41,160 bases of DNA, from contig MGTY01000014.1 of the NCBI GenBank assembly GCA_001799695.1, positions 2,332 to 43,491 on the forward strand, written 5' to 3'. The stretch comes from Elusimicrobia bacterium GWA2_69_24. Its GTDB lineage: Bacteria; Elusimicrobiota; Elusimicrobia; UBA1565. Made by a program: the position numbers and the translations under genes. The first letter of the stretch is position 1. Each line of letters begins with the position of its first letter. Of the stretch, positions 8,425 to 16,887 are shown piece by piece. Under the pieces are notes generated by a model. The model saw nothing but the letters and a program-made list of their open reading frames with translations, had not been told where the DNA came from and did no database searches.

Positions 8425-9885
8425 TCAGACGGCGGCGTAGGTGTGGGCCTGCAGGCGGCGCAGGACATCCATGCCCGACTTCCACACGTCGCCCGCGCCC
8501 AAGGTCAGCAGGACGTCCCCCTCGCGCAGGTCGCGCATGAGGTCCACGGTGCGGGTGAAGGCCTGCGCCCGCCGGCCCTGCCGCGCCATGGCGTCGAGGA
8601 TGAGCCGCGAGCTGACCCCGCGGATGGGCTTCTCGCCGGCGGGGTAGATGTCCATGATATAGACCTGGTCCGCGGCCGCGAAGGCCGCCCCGAAAGCGCG
8701 GAAGAGCGACTTGGTCCGCGTGTAGCGGTGCGGCTGGAACAGGACCACGACGCGCCGCCCCCGAGGCCCCCTTGCCCCCCGCTTGCCGCCGCGCGGGAAC
8801 ACGGTGCGCAGGGCCGCGAGCGTGGCGCGGACCTCGGTGGGGTGGTGGCCGTAGTCGTCGATGACCCGGATGCCGCCGGCCTCGCCCAGAAGCTCCAGCC
8901 TCCGGCCGACCCCCCGGAACTCGGAGAGCCCGGCGAAGAGCCGCGCCCGGTCGAGGCCCAGCACCCGGCCCACGGCCACGGCGGCCAGGGCGTTGAGCGC
9001 GTTGTGGCGGCCGGGGACCCTGAGCGCGAGGAGCCCCAGCTTCTTGCCCCGGTAACGGACCTCCATCCGGCATTCCCCGCGCCCCGGGGCCGTCGGGAGC
9101 AGGCGGCCGATCCAATCGGCCCGCACTCGTGAGTCCGCCAGCGCGTAGGTGACGACCGGGCGGTCTACCTTGGGCAGGAGGCTCCGGACCACGGGGTCGT
9201 CGGCGCAGAGCACCGCGGTGCCGTAGAACGGCAGATGGCGCAGGTGCTCAAGGAACGCCTCCTGGAGGGCCGCGAAGGTGCCGTAGTGGTCCAGATGGTC
9301 GTCGTCCACGTTGGTCACCACCGCGACGAGAGGGAAGAGCTTGAGGAAGGACCCGTCGGACTCGTCGGCTTCGGCGACGAGGTACTCCCCCAGCCCCAGC
9401 TTGGCGGTGCTCCCCTGACCCCCGCGGGAAAGGGCCACCTGCCCCCCTACGATGACGGTCGGGTCGACCCCGGCCTTCTCCAGGGCCAGGGCGATCATGG
9501 CCGTGGTCGTGGTCTTGCCGTGCGTCCCGGAGACGGTGATGGTCTTCTTGAGCCGGGCGATCTCGGCCAGCAGTTCGACGCGGCGGGCGACGGGGATCCC
9601 CGCGGCCCGGGCCGCGCGCAGCTCGGGGTTGGCGAGGTCCACCGCGGTGCTGAACACGACCACGTCCGCGCCGCGGATGTTCCCGGCCCGGTGGCCGATG
9701 CGGACCCGGGCCCCGGCGTCGGCCAGGCTGCGGGTCAGCTCGGTCTCCTTCAGGTCCGAGCCGGAGACCGTGTAGCCGAGGTTGAGGAGGATCTGCGCGA
9801 TGCCGCTCATCCCCACTCCCCCGATGCCGACGAAATGGACCCGCCGGACGAAATCCATCATGGGGAGGCGCTTCTCGGGGTTCAT
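8425..9885 (-). CDS. murC: UDP-N-acetylmuramate--L-alanine ligase MurC
   Basis: 486 residues from the ATG at 9885, which overlaps the TPR gene stop as ATGA; the frame stays open upstream only as a shadow of that gene. MurC adds L-Ala to UDP-MurNAc in the cytoplasm, using ATP. The N-terminal UDP-binding domain has VHFVGIGGVGMSGIAQIL (17-34). The ATP loop is VSGTHGKTTTTAMIA (118-132), followed by EADESDGSFL and VVTNVDDDHLDHYG. The C-terminal domain has GVGRRLE and DDYGHHPTEV, specific for MurC among Mur ligases. It ends a TPR/CsgG operon rather than lying in a dcw cluster. Confidence 0.96.
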   Translation of the reverse strand: MNPEKRLPMMDFVRRVHFVGIGGVGMSGIAQILLNLGYTVSGSDLKETELTRSLADAGARVRIGHRAGNIRGADVVVFSTAVDLANPELRAARAAGIPVARRVELLAEIARLKKTITVSGTHGKTTTTAMIALALEKAGVDPTVIVGGQVALSRGGQGSTAKLGLGEYLVAEADESDGSFLKLFPLVAVVTNVDDDHLDHYGTFAALQEAFLEHLRHLPFYGTAVLCADDPVVRSLLPKVDRPVVTYALADSRVRADWIGRLLPTAPGRGECRMEVRYRGKKLGLLALRVPGRHNALNALAAVAVGRVLGLDRARLFAGLSEFRGVGRRLELLGEAGGIRVIDDYGHHPTEVRATLAALRTVFPRGGKRGARGPRGRRVVVLFQPHRYTRTKSLFRAFGAAFAAADQVYIMDIYPAGEKPIRGVSSRLILDAMARQGRRAQAFTRTVDLMRDLREGDVLLTLGAGDVWKSGMDVLRRLQAHTYAAV

Positions 9886-11618
9886 GGGGTGCTCTCCTTG
9901 GCCGGCTCCTGCAGGAGCCATTTGAGCCCCTCCGCGGCGCTCTGGTTCTTGGGGTTTATGGCGAGCGCCTTGCGATAGGCCTCCACGGCGCCGGCTTCGT
10001 CGCCCCGGATGACCATGGCCACGCCCCGTCCCAGGTAGGCCAGCTCGCTGCGGGGATCCAGCGCCAAAGCCCGCTCGAAGGCGGCGGAGGCGCGCTCGGA
10101 ATCGCCCAAGGTGGAGCGCCCGATGCCCTCCACGACCCACCACAAGGCGCCGTTCTTGGGGAGCGTCTCCTCGTCCTCCTCCAGCGCCTCCTCGACGAGG
10201 GTGGTCCAGCCCGTGCCGACCACCCAGAGCCCCATGTCGTTGCCCACGTCCCGCGGCTGGTAGGAGACCTTGGGGTCCCCGCCCTTGCCCGCGCCCGCGG
10301 GGGCGCCGGAAGGGCGGTCGGAGAACTTCAGGTTCATGGCCAGCCGCGTCTCCGCGTCGGGCGGGGCCGCGTCCAGGACCCTCTGCAGGTCGTCGAGGAC
10401 CCGCTGGATATCCTGCCGCCGGGCCTCGCCGCTCCCCGCGGGGAGGCTGAACTCCCGCCGGGTGGATTTCAGGGGATTCTGCGGCTTGCCCGCGTCCTCC
10501 AGGGCGCGCTTGAGGGAAGAGGGGGTCTCGTCGACCTTGCGCTGGACGATCTTGGGCTTGGACAGGAACGCCATGTCCACCTCGAGGGCGGCGTCCTGGT
10601 CGAAGGGGATGCGCGCCAGGTTCTTGGCCAGCACCTCGAGCGGGGCCGGAGCGGCAGGCGCGGGCGCCGGCACCGGCGCCTGACCGCCGGGGGCGGAGGG
10701 CCCCCCCCGTCCCCCCCCATCGGGTTTGCCGCCGTAGGAGACGGAGAGCGCCAGTCCCCGGGAGCGGTCCGCGGGCGTCAGGCGGAACACCCCGGCCAGG
10801 GCCTGCCGGGCCTTGTCGCTCTTGCCGAGCTTCAAGGCGGCGCGGGCCAGCCGGTAGCGGGCCACGGCGTCGCGCTCCTTGATCTTCACCGCCCGTTCGA
10901 ACATGTCGAAAGCCTGGGTGGAGCGGCCGTTGCGCTCATAGACGGAGCCCAGCTCGAGCATGGCGTCCTGGTAGCGGGCGTAGTGCTTGAGAGACCGCTC
11001 CAAGGACGCCATGGCGTCCTCGTCGCGGCCCAGCAGGCGGTAGAGCATCCCGAGCTGATAGTGGTACAGGGGATGCTCCGGGTCCAGGTCCACGGCCCTG
11101 CGGAAGTGGGCCAGGGCCTCCGGGAAGCGCCCCTGCGTCTCCTCGACCGAGCCCAGATTCATCTGGATGTCGGCGCGGTTCCCGTCCAGGGCCGCGGCGG
11201 TCTGGAACGCCTCGTAGGCGGGCAGGGTCTTCCCGTTCCAGGCGTAGACGATGCCCAGGAGGACGTGCGTCTGGGCGTCCTGGGCGTCGAGCCGGAGGCT
11301 CTCCCGGAACTCGACCTCGGCCTGGTCCACCCGGCCGGACCAATAATAGGCGGCGCCGAGGAGCTGATGGACCTTGGGATCGTCGGGCGTCTGGACCGCC
11401 GCGTTGGCCAGCTCCTTGACCGCGTCGTCGTAGCGCTTCTCCGCGAGCAGGATGGAGCCCGCCATCACGTTGCGCGCGGCCTGGACCTCCATCAGCCGGT
11501 CCCAATAGGTGCGCTGCGGAGCCGTCTCGGTCCGGCCGGCCGCCGTGAACCGCGCGCCGGCCAGGAGCAGGAACAATGCGCCGACGGCGGCAGGGCCTCG
11601 GCGGGAAGGGGCGGGCAT
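9882..11618 (-). CDS. Large exported TPR protein
   Basis: 578 residues from the ATG at 11618, which shares one base with the upstream TGA (TGATG). The N-terminus is basic and hydrophobic (signal peptide or anchor, about 1-27). At least seven tetratricopeptide repeats run from about 45 to 290. A Gly/Pro/Ala-rich linker follows (about 300-335), then a charged region of unknown fold (340-460), and two or three more TPRs near the C-terminus (about 490-570). Probably a periplasmic scaffold working with the CsgG-like lipoprotein and the small TPR protein upstream. Its stop overlaps the murC start by ATGA, so cell-wall synthesis may be co-expressed. Confidence 0.85.
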   Translation of the reverse strand: MPAPSRRGPAAVGALFLLLAGARFTAAGRTETAPQRTYWDRLMEVQAARNVMAGSILLAEKRYDDAVKELANAAVQTPDDPKVHQLLGAAYYWSGRVDQAEVEFRESLRLDAQDAQTHVLLGIVYAWNGKTLPAYEAFQTAAALDGNRADIQMNLGSVEETQGRFPEALAHFRRAVDLDPEHPLYHYQLGMLYRLLGRDEDAMASLERSLKHYARYQDAMLELGSVYERNGRSTQAFDMFERAVKIKERDAVARYRLARAALKLGKSDKARQALAGVFRLTPADRSRGLALSVSYGGKPDGGGRGGPSAPGGQAPVPAPAPAAPAPLEVLAKNLARIPFDQDAALEVDMAFLSKPKIVQRKVDETPSSLKRALEDAGKPQNPLKSTRREFSLPAGSGEARRQDIQRVLDDLQRVLDAAPPDAETRLAMNLKFSDRPSGAPAGAGKGGDPKVSYQPRDVGNDMGLWVVGTGWTTLVEEALEEDEETLPKNGALWWVVEGIGRSTLGDSERASAAFERALALDPRSELAYLGRGVAMVIRGDEAGAVEAYRKALAINPKNQSAAEGLKWLLQEPAKESTP

Positions 11619-12265
11619 CAGCGGCGCCAGACGTGGGCCAGGGTCCGGGCGAAGGAGACGGTCACGGCGGACATCGCGGAGTCCAGGTCGAACCCCTCGT
11701 AGCTCTGATGGGCGGACCAGACCACCGACCCGGATTCCACGTCGACGAGCCGGGCGGTGAGCCCCACCTGGGCCGAGGAGGTCAGGATGCTGGTGCCTGG
11801 AGCGCCGAAGGCCGGGGTGTTGGTGAAGCGGGTGCCGCTCCCGACCGGGGCGGCGCCCGCGACGATGTAGTTGGCCGAGGAGTCGGTCACGATGAGGTAG
11901 CTCTGCTGGGGGGCGTACTCGGTCACCGAGCCCAGGAACACGGCGTCCACGCCGAGGATCTTGCCCACCCTGCGGACGGTCTCGGGGTCGAGGACCCCGC
12001 GCGCCCTGAGGTTCTGTTCGTTGAGCACCGCCTCCAAGCGGCTGCGCTCCACGACGTCCGCGCCGCTGGCGAGCAGGGCGTGAGACAGGTAGTCGGCCGC
12101 CGCGGCCCCCCCGCTGCCCTCGAACGAGGCCACCGCGACCCGGCGGAGCTTGGAGAACTCGTAGCGGGAGTTGAAGGCCACCTCCGGCCCCGAACAACCG
12201 CCGCAGAGAACCGCGGCCGCGAGCGCGGACAGGAGGAGAGGACGGAGGCGCGCGGCGGGATTCAC
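11618..12265 (-). CDS. CsgG-like lipoprotein
   Basis: 215 residues with a GTG start that overlaps the previous gene's stop (GTGA). The signal peptide ends in a clear lipobox LCGGC (Cys about 24). The mature part resembles the CsgG/PelC/LpoB-type fold: RRVAVASFEGS, DYLSHALLASGADVVERSRLEAVLNEQ, GKILGVDAVFLGSVTEY, VGLTARLVDVESGSVVWSAHQSY. CsgG forms the curli outer-membrane secretion channel, while LpoB- and PelC-like relatives are periplasmic helpers. The TPR proteins on both sides and murC downstream make an envelope-assembly role likely. No curli subunit gene is present. Confidence 0.8.
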   Translation of the reverse strand: MNPAARLRPLLLSALAAAVLCGGCSGPEVAFNSRYEFSKLRRVAVASFEGSGGAAAADYLSHALLASGADVVERSRLEAVLNEQNLRARGVLDPETVRRVGKILGVDAVFLGSVTEYAPQQSYLIVTDSSANYIVAGAAPVGSGTRFTNTPAFGAPGTSILTSSAQVGLTARLVDVESGSVVWSAHQSYEGFDLDSAMSAVTVSFARTLAHVWRR

Positions 12266-12786
12266 TGCGCTTCCAGGAACTGGATGTGCTTCTTGGCCAC
12301 GGCCTTGCCCTCGGGGCGGACGGCGAACTGCAGGAACTGCCGCCAGGCCTCCAGCGCGCCGGCGCGGTCGCCGAGCTTCTCGTGGACCAGGGCCAGCATG
12401 AACCAGCCGCCCGCGTCCCCGGGACGCAGAGCGACGACCTTCGCGAAGGCTTCGCGGGCCTTCGGCGCCAGCCCCAGGCCCTGGCAGGCGAAGCCGAGCT
12501 TGCGCCAGAGCTCGACGTTCTTCGGGTCGGCCTGCAGCGCGGTCTCCAGCTCGGCGCGGGTGCGCTCCAGCTCGGCGCGCTGTTCCGGCGTCAGCTGCGC
12601 CGGGGCGGGGGCGGCGGCCGGGGCCGGGGCCGCGGCCGGGGCTTCCGGGGCGGGGTCGGCGCTCAGGCGGACCGCGGTCCCCGCGCAGACCAGCATGCCG
12701 AAGAGTACGGCCCCTGCCGCTATGGACCGGCAGGGACCGTGCAAGAGGATGTTCTCCGGACGCACGGCCCAGCGCGGGATCTTCAT
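12262..12786 (-). CDS. Membrane-anchored TPR protein
   Basis: 174 residues from the ATG at 12786, in ATGA overlap with rdgB; the longer open frame only shadows rdgB. One transmembrane segment or uncleaved signal (about 22-42) is followed by an Ala/Pro-rich linker (45-63), then two or three tetratricopeptide repeats (about 65-155; NVELWRKLGFACQGLG, AGGWFMLALVHEKLGD). Predicted to face the periplasm. Likely works with the CsgG-like lipoprotein and the large TPR protein that follow with overlapping frames. Exact role unknown. Confidence 0.8.
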   Translation of the reverse strand: MKIPRWAVRPENILLHGPCRSIAAGAVLFGMLVCAGTAVRLSADPAPEAPAAAPAPAAAPAPAQLTPEQRAELERTRAELETALQADPKNVELWRKLGFACQGLGLAPKAREAFAKVVALRPGDAGGWFMLALVHEKLGDRAGALEAWRQFLQFAVRPEGKAVAKKHIQFLEAQ

Positions 12787-13376
12787 GCGGGGATTCCTTT
12801 CAGGACCGGCAGGATGGCCTGGAGGGCGCGGGCCCGGTGGCTCAGGCGGTTCTTCTCCGAGACGCTCAGCTCCGCCAGGGTCTTCTTGGCCGAGGGGATG
12901 TAGAACACGGGATCGTAGCCGAAGCCGTTGTCGCCGGACCCCGCCTCGCAGATCTCCCCCTCCAGCCGGCCTTCGGCCACGCGCACGACGCCCTGCGGCG
13001 AGGACAGGGCGACCACGCAGCGGAACACGGCCTTCCGCTCGGAGGAGCCGCGCCCCCGCAGCGTCTCGAGCAGCTTCCGGCAGTTCGCCGCGAAATCGCA
13101 CTCCGGGCCGGCGTACCGGGCGGAATGCACCCCCGGCCCCCCGGCCAGGCCGGCGACCTCGAGCCCGGTGTCGTCGGCCAGGGCCCAGACGCCGTGCTCC
13201 AGGGCCGGGGTCACCGCCTTCTTCACCGCGTTCTCGGTGAGCGTCCGGCCGTCCTCGACGACCGGCTTCGAGCCGGGAAAATCGTCCAGCGAAAGCAGCT
13301 CCAACCCTTCATCCGACAGGATCGCGGCGATCTCCGACACTTTGTGGCGATTGTTCGTCGCCAGGAGGATTTTCAT
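12783..13376 (-). CDS. rdgB: XTP/dITP diphosphatase RdgB (HAM1 family)
   Basis: 197 residues from the ATG at 13376, chosen because MKILLATNNRHKVSEI is the canonical family N-terminus; a start 21 nt upstream is possible. House-cleaning enzyme that hydrolyses dITP and XTP to monophosphates. Motifs present: the substrate loop TNNRHK, the active-site TLTENAVKKA, ALADDTGLEV, VHSARYAG, GSGDNGFGYDPVFY and the C-terminal LSHRARAL. First gene of an operon with the TPR/CsgG/murC genes. Its -10 box is shared with the divergent BON gene. Confidence 0.95.
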   Translation of the reverse strand: MKILLATNNRHKVSEIAAILSDEGLELLSLDDFPGSKPVVEDGRTLTENAVKKAVTPALEHGVWALADDTGLEVAGLAGGPGVHSARYAGPECDFAANCRKLLETLRGRGSSERKAVFRCVVALSSPQGVVRVAEGRLEGEICEAGSGDNGFGYDPVFYIPSAKKTLAELSVSEKNRLSHRARALQAILPVLKGIPA

Positions 13377-13388
13377 GCGGGCAGCAAA

Positions 13389-13398
13389 ATTGTACAAT
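13389..13398. promoter_or_regulatory. Symmetric bidirectional -10 element (rdgB / BON gene)
   Basis: The 10-bp perfect palindrome ATTGTACAAT contains TACAAT on both strands. Read minus, it lies 12 nt before the rdgB ATG. Read plus, it gives a leader of roughly 33 nt before the BON gene, which has a Shine-Dalgarno AAGGAG at 13424-13429. No good -35 hexamers were seen. Confidence 0.45.
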
Positions 13399-13437
13399 CA
13401 ATACCTCCCTCGTTCAAGGCCGCAAGGAGCGACAGCC

Positions 13438-13755
13438 ATGGCGATCATCGAGACGATATTCCCCCCGCGCGCGCGAGGCTGGATCACCCTGGCCCTGGCT
13501 GTCGCCTTCACGGCCTGCGGGCCTTCGCTGCGCGACATGGACCTGAGCGACGCCGGCATCACGGCGCGGGTCCGGGCGGAACTCAAGGCGCACGAGGAGA
13601 TCAACGTCCAGTACCTGGACGTCAACACCCACATGCGCGCCGTGACGCTCTCCGGCATCGTAGGCTCCTATGAGGAGAAGCGCCAGATCGAGTCGGTCGT
13701 CCGGCGCGTCAAGGGCGTGCAGGCCGTGATGGCGAACCTGGTCATCCAGGAATAG
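13438..13755 (+). CDS. BON-domain lipoprotein
   Basis: 105 residues from the ATG at 13438, preceded by AAGGAG. The N-terminal signal peptide ends in a lipobox FTAC (Cys about 27). The rest is one BON domain: DAGITARVRAELKAHEEINVQYLDVNTHMRAVTLSGIV, then EEKRQIESVVRRVKGVQAVMANLVI. BON domains occur in OsmY-like and secretin-associated periplasmic proteins and are thought to bind membranes or phospholipid. It is 8 nt upstream of the TolC-like gene, which suggests a periplasmic accessory role for the efflux operon; that role is inferred. Confidence 0.85.
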   Translation: MAIIETIFPPRARGWITLALAVAFTACGPSLRDMDLSDAGITARVRAELKAHEEINVQYLDVNTHMRAVTLSGIVGSYEEKRQIESVVRRVKGVQAVMANLVIQE

Positions 13756-13763
13756 CCCACCCC

Positions 13764-15095
13764 ATGCGGCTCCTGGGCTCCCTGCTCCTGCTGTCGCTGC
13801 TCCCGCCCCCCGCCGGAGCCGCCGCGCAGCCGGAACCTGAAGGGGCGCTTTGGTCCACGGGGACCTACGTCCGCGCCGTCCTGGAAGCCTCCCCGGAAGT
13901 GCAGCAGGCCCGGGAGGACTCGAGCGCGGCCGCGGCGGTGCGGCGTTCCCAGTTCGCCCGCGCCTATTTCCCTTCCCTCGCCTTCGCCGCGGTCCTGCGG
14001 CCCGCCCAGCTGGCCGGCGGGCCGCGCTTCACCTTCGGGTCCTGGCGCGCCGGAGCCGACGACCTCACCCTCACCCCCGGCCTGAACTGGAACTTCTTCA
14101 ACAGCTTCAAAGACGAGCTCTCACTGCGCTCCAAGAGCCTGAAGCAGCGCGCCGCGGACCTGGAGTTCGAGACCCGCCTGCAGAACACCGCCCTGGGAGC
14201 GGTCCGGACCTACTACGGGCTCTTCCTGCGCGACAAGCTGCTCGCGGTCTCCGCGCAGAACCTGTCGGTCCAGAAGGCCCAATACGAACTCACCCTGGAC
14301 CGCTATCAGCACGGGATGAAGAGCCTCTCCGACCTGCTCAAGACCGAGACCGACTGGCAGTCCACCCGGCTCTCCGCCGAGACCGCGCAAGCCCAGCGCC
14401 GCCTCGCCCTCTTCCGGTTCAACGTCGCGGTCACCCGCGCGGAGGACTCCCCCGCGGCCTTCCCGGACCCGGCCGGCGCCGTGCCCCCCGCGGTCCCGGA
14501 CCTGGAAGCCGGGCTCCGGAGCGCGCTCCTCGACCGTCCCGAGATGCGCAAGGACCGTCTGAGCCTGGAGCTCGCGGACGCCGACTACCGCCTCGCCAAG
14601 ATCAGCGCCGGACCCGGCCTGAGCCTCGACTTCGACCTCAGCCAGCGCTACGACGCCGCCTACGGCCGGCCGCCCACGAGCTACGGGCTCCGGAACACGG
14701 ACTACAACTTCACCCTCAAGCTGGCGCTCCCGTCCGCCTTCAATCTCTACTCCCAGACCCAGGACGTCGCGGCGGCGGGCGCGCAGTGGCGCAAGAGCCG
14801 CCAGGGGAGCGAGGCCCTCCGGCGCGCCCTGCGCGAAGAGGTGTATCAGGCGCACATCGAGCTCATGCGCGCCATCCGCTCCCACGAGATCGCCCTCCGC
14901 AAGGAGGACATCTCGCGGCAGAATCTCGAGATCGTGCAGGAGCAGTACAGCCAAGGCAGCGCGGACGTCATCCGGCTCTCGCAGGCGCAGGCGGACTATT
15001 TCAACGCCCAGCAGGAGCGGGTCCAGTCCTTCCACGACGCGAACGTGAACTGGGCGCGCTGGCAGGTGGCCATCGGGGTGCCCATATGGCGATGA
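13764..15095 (+). CDS. TolC-family outer-membrane efflux protein
   Basis: 443 residues with a signal peptide (about 1-20, ending GAAA). The rest matches the outer-membrane efflux protein family: two similar halves of long amphipathic helices with beta segments. Helical regions include VLEASPEVQQAREDSSAAAAVRRSQ, QRAADLEFETRLQNTALGAVRTYYGL, YELTLDRYQHGMKSLSDLLKTETDW and QNLEIVQEQYSQGSADVIRLSQAQADYFNAQQ. Forms the outer-membrane/periplasmic duct of a tripartite pump with the MFP, ATPase and permease that follow. The 3' end overlaps the MFP start. Confidence 0.92.
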   Translation: MRLLGSLLLLSLLPPPAGAAAQPEPEGALWSTGTYVRAVLEASPEVQQAREDSSAAAAVRRSQFARAYFPSLAFAAVLRPAQLAGGPRFTFGSWRAGADDLTLTPGLNWNFFNSFKDELSLRSKSLKQRAADLEFETRLQNTALGAVRTYYGLFLRDKLLAVSAQNLSVQKAQYELTLDRYQHGMKSLSDLLKTETDWQSTRLSAETAQAQRRLALFRFNVAVTRAEDSPAAFPDPAGAVPPAVPDLEAGLRSALLDRPEMRKDRLSLELADADYRLAKISAGPGLSLDFDLSQRYDAAYGRPPTSYGLRNTDYNFTLKLALPSAFNLYSQTQDVAAAGAQWRKSRQGSEALRRALREEVYQAHIELMRAIRSHEIALRKEDISRQNLEIVQEQYSQGSADVIRLSQAQADYFNAQQERVQSFHDANVNWARWQVAIGVPIWR

Positions 15096-16132
15096 AAAGA
15101 CTCATCAGGAAAAGCTGGAAGCTCGTGACCATCCTGACCCTGGTCGCCGCCGCGGGCGGCCTCGGGTTCCGGCAGTACCAGAAGAAGCCCAAGAAGCCGA
15201 AGCTCGATCTGACCATCGTCGCCCTGACCCAGGGCGAGATGAGCCTGCGCTTCACCGAACTGGGGGACATCGCCGCCAAGGACTCCGTGAACATCGCCTC
15301 CAAGGTCAGCGGCCGCATCATCGAGCTCCCGGTGCACGAGGGCCAGGCGGTCCGCGCCGGGCAGACTCTGGCCGTCATCCAGCCGGGCAGGACGGAGTCC
15401 GAGCGCTTCCTGCCCTCCACCGTCACCGCCCCGATCGACGGCGTGCTCATCCGCTACATCAAGAACCCCGAGGCCAGCAGCGCGGACGCGCGCTTCGCGG
15501 AGATCGGCGACTACGTCACCGGCATCTTCGAGTCCCAGAGCCCGACCTACCTGATGACCATCGCGGACATGCGCCGGGTCGTCGTGAAGCTCAAGATCAA
15601 CGAGATGGACATCCTCAAGCTCCGCGAGGGCATGTCCGTGCTGGTGAAGGTCGACGCCCTGCCCGGCGCCGAGTTCCCCTCCACGGTCAGCATGATCTCG
15701 CCGCAGGCGGAGAAAGACAACCGCGGCGGGAAGGTGTTCCGCGTCGAGGTCTCCCTGGGCCGCAACGACCCGCGCCTGCGCACCGGGATGACCGCGCGGG
15801 TCGACGCGACGCTGGAACACCGCGCCCACGCGCTCAAGATGCCGCTCGCCGCCCTCTTCGACGAGGGCGGCGCCTCGGTGGCGTACCTCCAGGCCCCCCC
15901 CGGGGGCAAGCCCAAGCAGACCCTCGTGAAGACCGGGATGCGCACCGAGACCGACGTCGAGGTGCTCCAAGGCCTCAAGGACGGGGAGAAGGTCCTGACC
16001 GAGAAGCCCGAGGCCTTCGACCCGGCGCCTCCGGAGGCCCTCAAGGCGGCCGCCGGGAAGAAGGGAAAGGAAGGCGGCCGCGCCCTGCGCCGCAAGGCGC
16101 AGCAGGTGCGCCGGGCCATGACCGCGATCTGA
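15086..16132 (+). CDS. Periplasmic membrane fusion protein (HlyD/MacA-like), short form
   Basis: 348 residues, starting ATG-GCG-ATG at 15086 (the ATG at 15092 is an alternative). An N-terminal membrane anchor (about 10-28) is followed by a lipoyl half-motif (VSGRIIELPVHEGQAVRAGQTLAVIQPG), and after only about a dozen residues the second half (STVTAPIDGVLIRYIKN). Beta-barrel and membrane-proximal domains follow. The long alpha-helical hairpin that normally sits between the lipoyl halves and contacts TolC is missing. The C-terminus is strongly basic. Overlaps the TolC gene and precedes the ABC ATPase by 7 nt: a MacAB-type system. Export substrate unknown. Confidence 0.88.
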   Translation: MAMKRLIRKSWKLVTILTLVAAAGGLGFRQYQKKPKKPKLDLTIVALTQGEMSLRFTELGDIAAKDSVNIASKVSGRIIELPVHEGQAVRAGQTLAVIQPGRTESERFLPSTVTAPIDGVLIRYIKNPEASSADARFAEIGDYVTGIFESQSPTYLMTIADMRRVVVKLKINEMDILKLREGMSVLVKVDALPGAEFPSTVSMISPQAEKDNRGGKVFRVEVSLGRNDPRLRTGMTARVDATLEHRAHALKMPLAALFDEGGASVAYLQAPPGGKPKQTLVKTGMRTETDVEVLQGLKDGEKVLTEKPEAFDPAPPEALKAAAGKKGKEGGRALRRKAQQVRRAMTAI

Positions 16133-16139
16133 CCCGCCC

Positions 16140-16835
16140 ATGATAGAGACCACCGACCTCGTCAAGATCTACGGCGACGGCGGCTCCCAGCATTTCCAGG
16201 CCCTTTACGGGGTCTCCCTGCGGGTCGAGGCAGGGGAGTTCGCGGCCATCATGGGCCCCTCCGGCTGCGGCAAGTCCACCCTGCTCAACATCCTCGGCCT
16301 CATGGACCAGCCGACCTCGGGGACTTATTCCCTCGGCGGCGAGCGCGTGGACGGGCTCAGCGACCGGGAGCGCACGCTCCTGCGGCGCCATCGCCTCGGC
16401 TTCGTGTTCCAGTCCTTCAACCTCCTGCCCCGGATGACGGCGCTCCAGAACGTCTGCCTGCCCATGAGCTACGCCGGCCTCGGCGGAACCGAACGCCGCG
16501 CGCGGGGCGCGGACCTCCTGCGCCGGGTCGGGTTGGGAGACAAGGTCACCCGCACGCCCCTGGAACTCTCCGGGGGCGAGCGCCAGCGCGTGGGCATCGC
16601 CCGCGCCCTCGCCAACCGCCCCTCGGTGCTGCTGGCCGACGAGCCCACCGGCAACCTCGATTCCCGGACCGCCGTCGAGATCCTGGAACTCCTGGGCGAG
16701 CTGCACGGCTCGGGGATGACGCTCATCCTGGTCACCCACGACCGCGGCGTGGCGGAGCGCGCGGACCGGATCCTCCACGTGAAGGACGGACGGATCGTCG
16801 AAGACGAACGGCTCCGAGGAAACGGCAAACGATGA
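16140..16835 (+). CDS. ABC transporter ATP-binding protein (MacB/LolD type)
   Basis: 231 residues, a complete nucleotide-binding domain. Walker A GPSGCGKST (39-47), Q-loop Gln91 (FVFQSFNLLPRMTALQNV), signature LSGGERQRVGIARAL (143-157), Walker B VLLADEPTGNLDS (163-175) and switch His200 (LVTHD). The FNLLPRMTALQNV and PTGNLD wording is typical of the MacB/LolD/FtsE group. Energises the FtsX-type permease encoded next. Downstream of the stop there are 52 nt, including a hairpin, before the permease start. Confidence 0.95.
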   Translation: MIETTDLVKIYGDGGSQHFQALYGVSLRVEAGEFAAIMGPSGCGKSTLLNILGLMDQPTSGTYSLGGERVDGLSDRERTLLRRHRLGFVFQSFNLLPRMTALQNVCLPMSYAGLGGTERRARGADLLRRVGLGDKVTRTPLELSGGERQRVGIARALANRPSVLLADEPTGNLDSRTAVEILELLGELHGSGMTLILVTHDRGVAERADRILHVKDGRIVEDERLRGNGKR

Positions 16836-16860
16836 ACGGAATCGGCCCCCTCGACTACTC

Positions 16861-16879
16861 ACCTCCCCGCGGGGGAGGT
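16861..16879 (+). promoter_or_regulatory. Hairpin that sequesters the permease Shine-Dalgarno
   Basis: ACCTCCCC (16861-16868) pairs perfectly with GGGGAGGT (16872-16879) around a 3-nt loop. The 3' arm contains the only good Shine-Dalgarno for the permease (GGGGGAGG, 9 nt before the ATG at 16888). Within the operon such a structure could lower permease translation or act as an attenuator. It may alternatively be a dispersed palindrome similar to the one at 7474-7496. Confidence 0.5.
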
Positions 16880-16887
16880 TCGTGGCT

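Noticed and set aside
11619-12197. N-terminal extension of the large TPR protein frame
   Set aside because: It overlaps the CsgG-like gene in another frame and is Arg/Gly/Pro-rich noise. The TGATG junction and signal peptide support 11618.
13850-15085. N-terminal extension of the membrane fusion protein frame
   Set aside because: It is a shadow of the TolC-like gene; a proper anchor and adaptor N-terminus begin at 15086.
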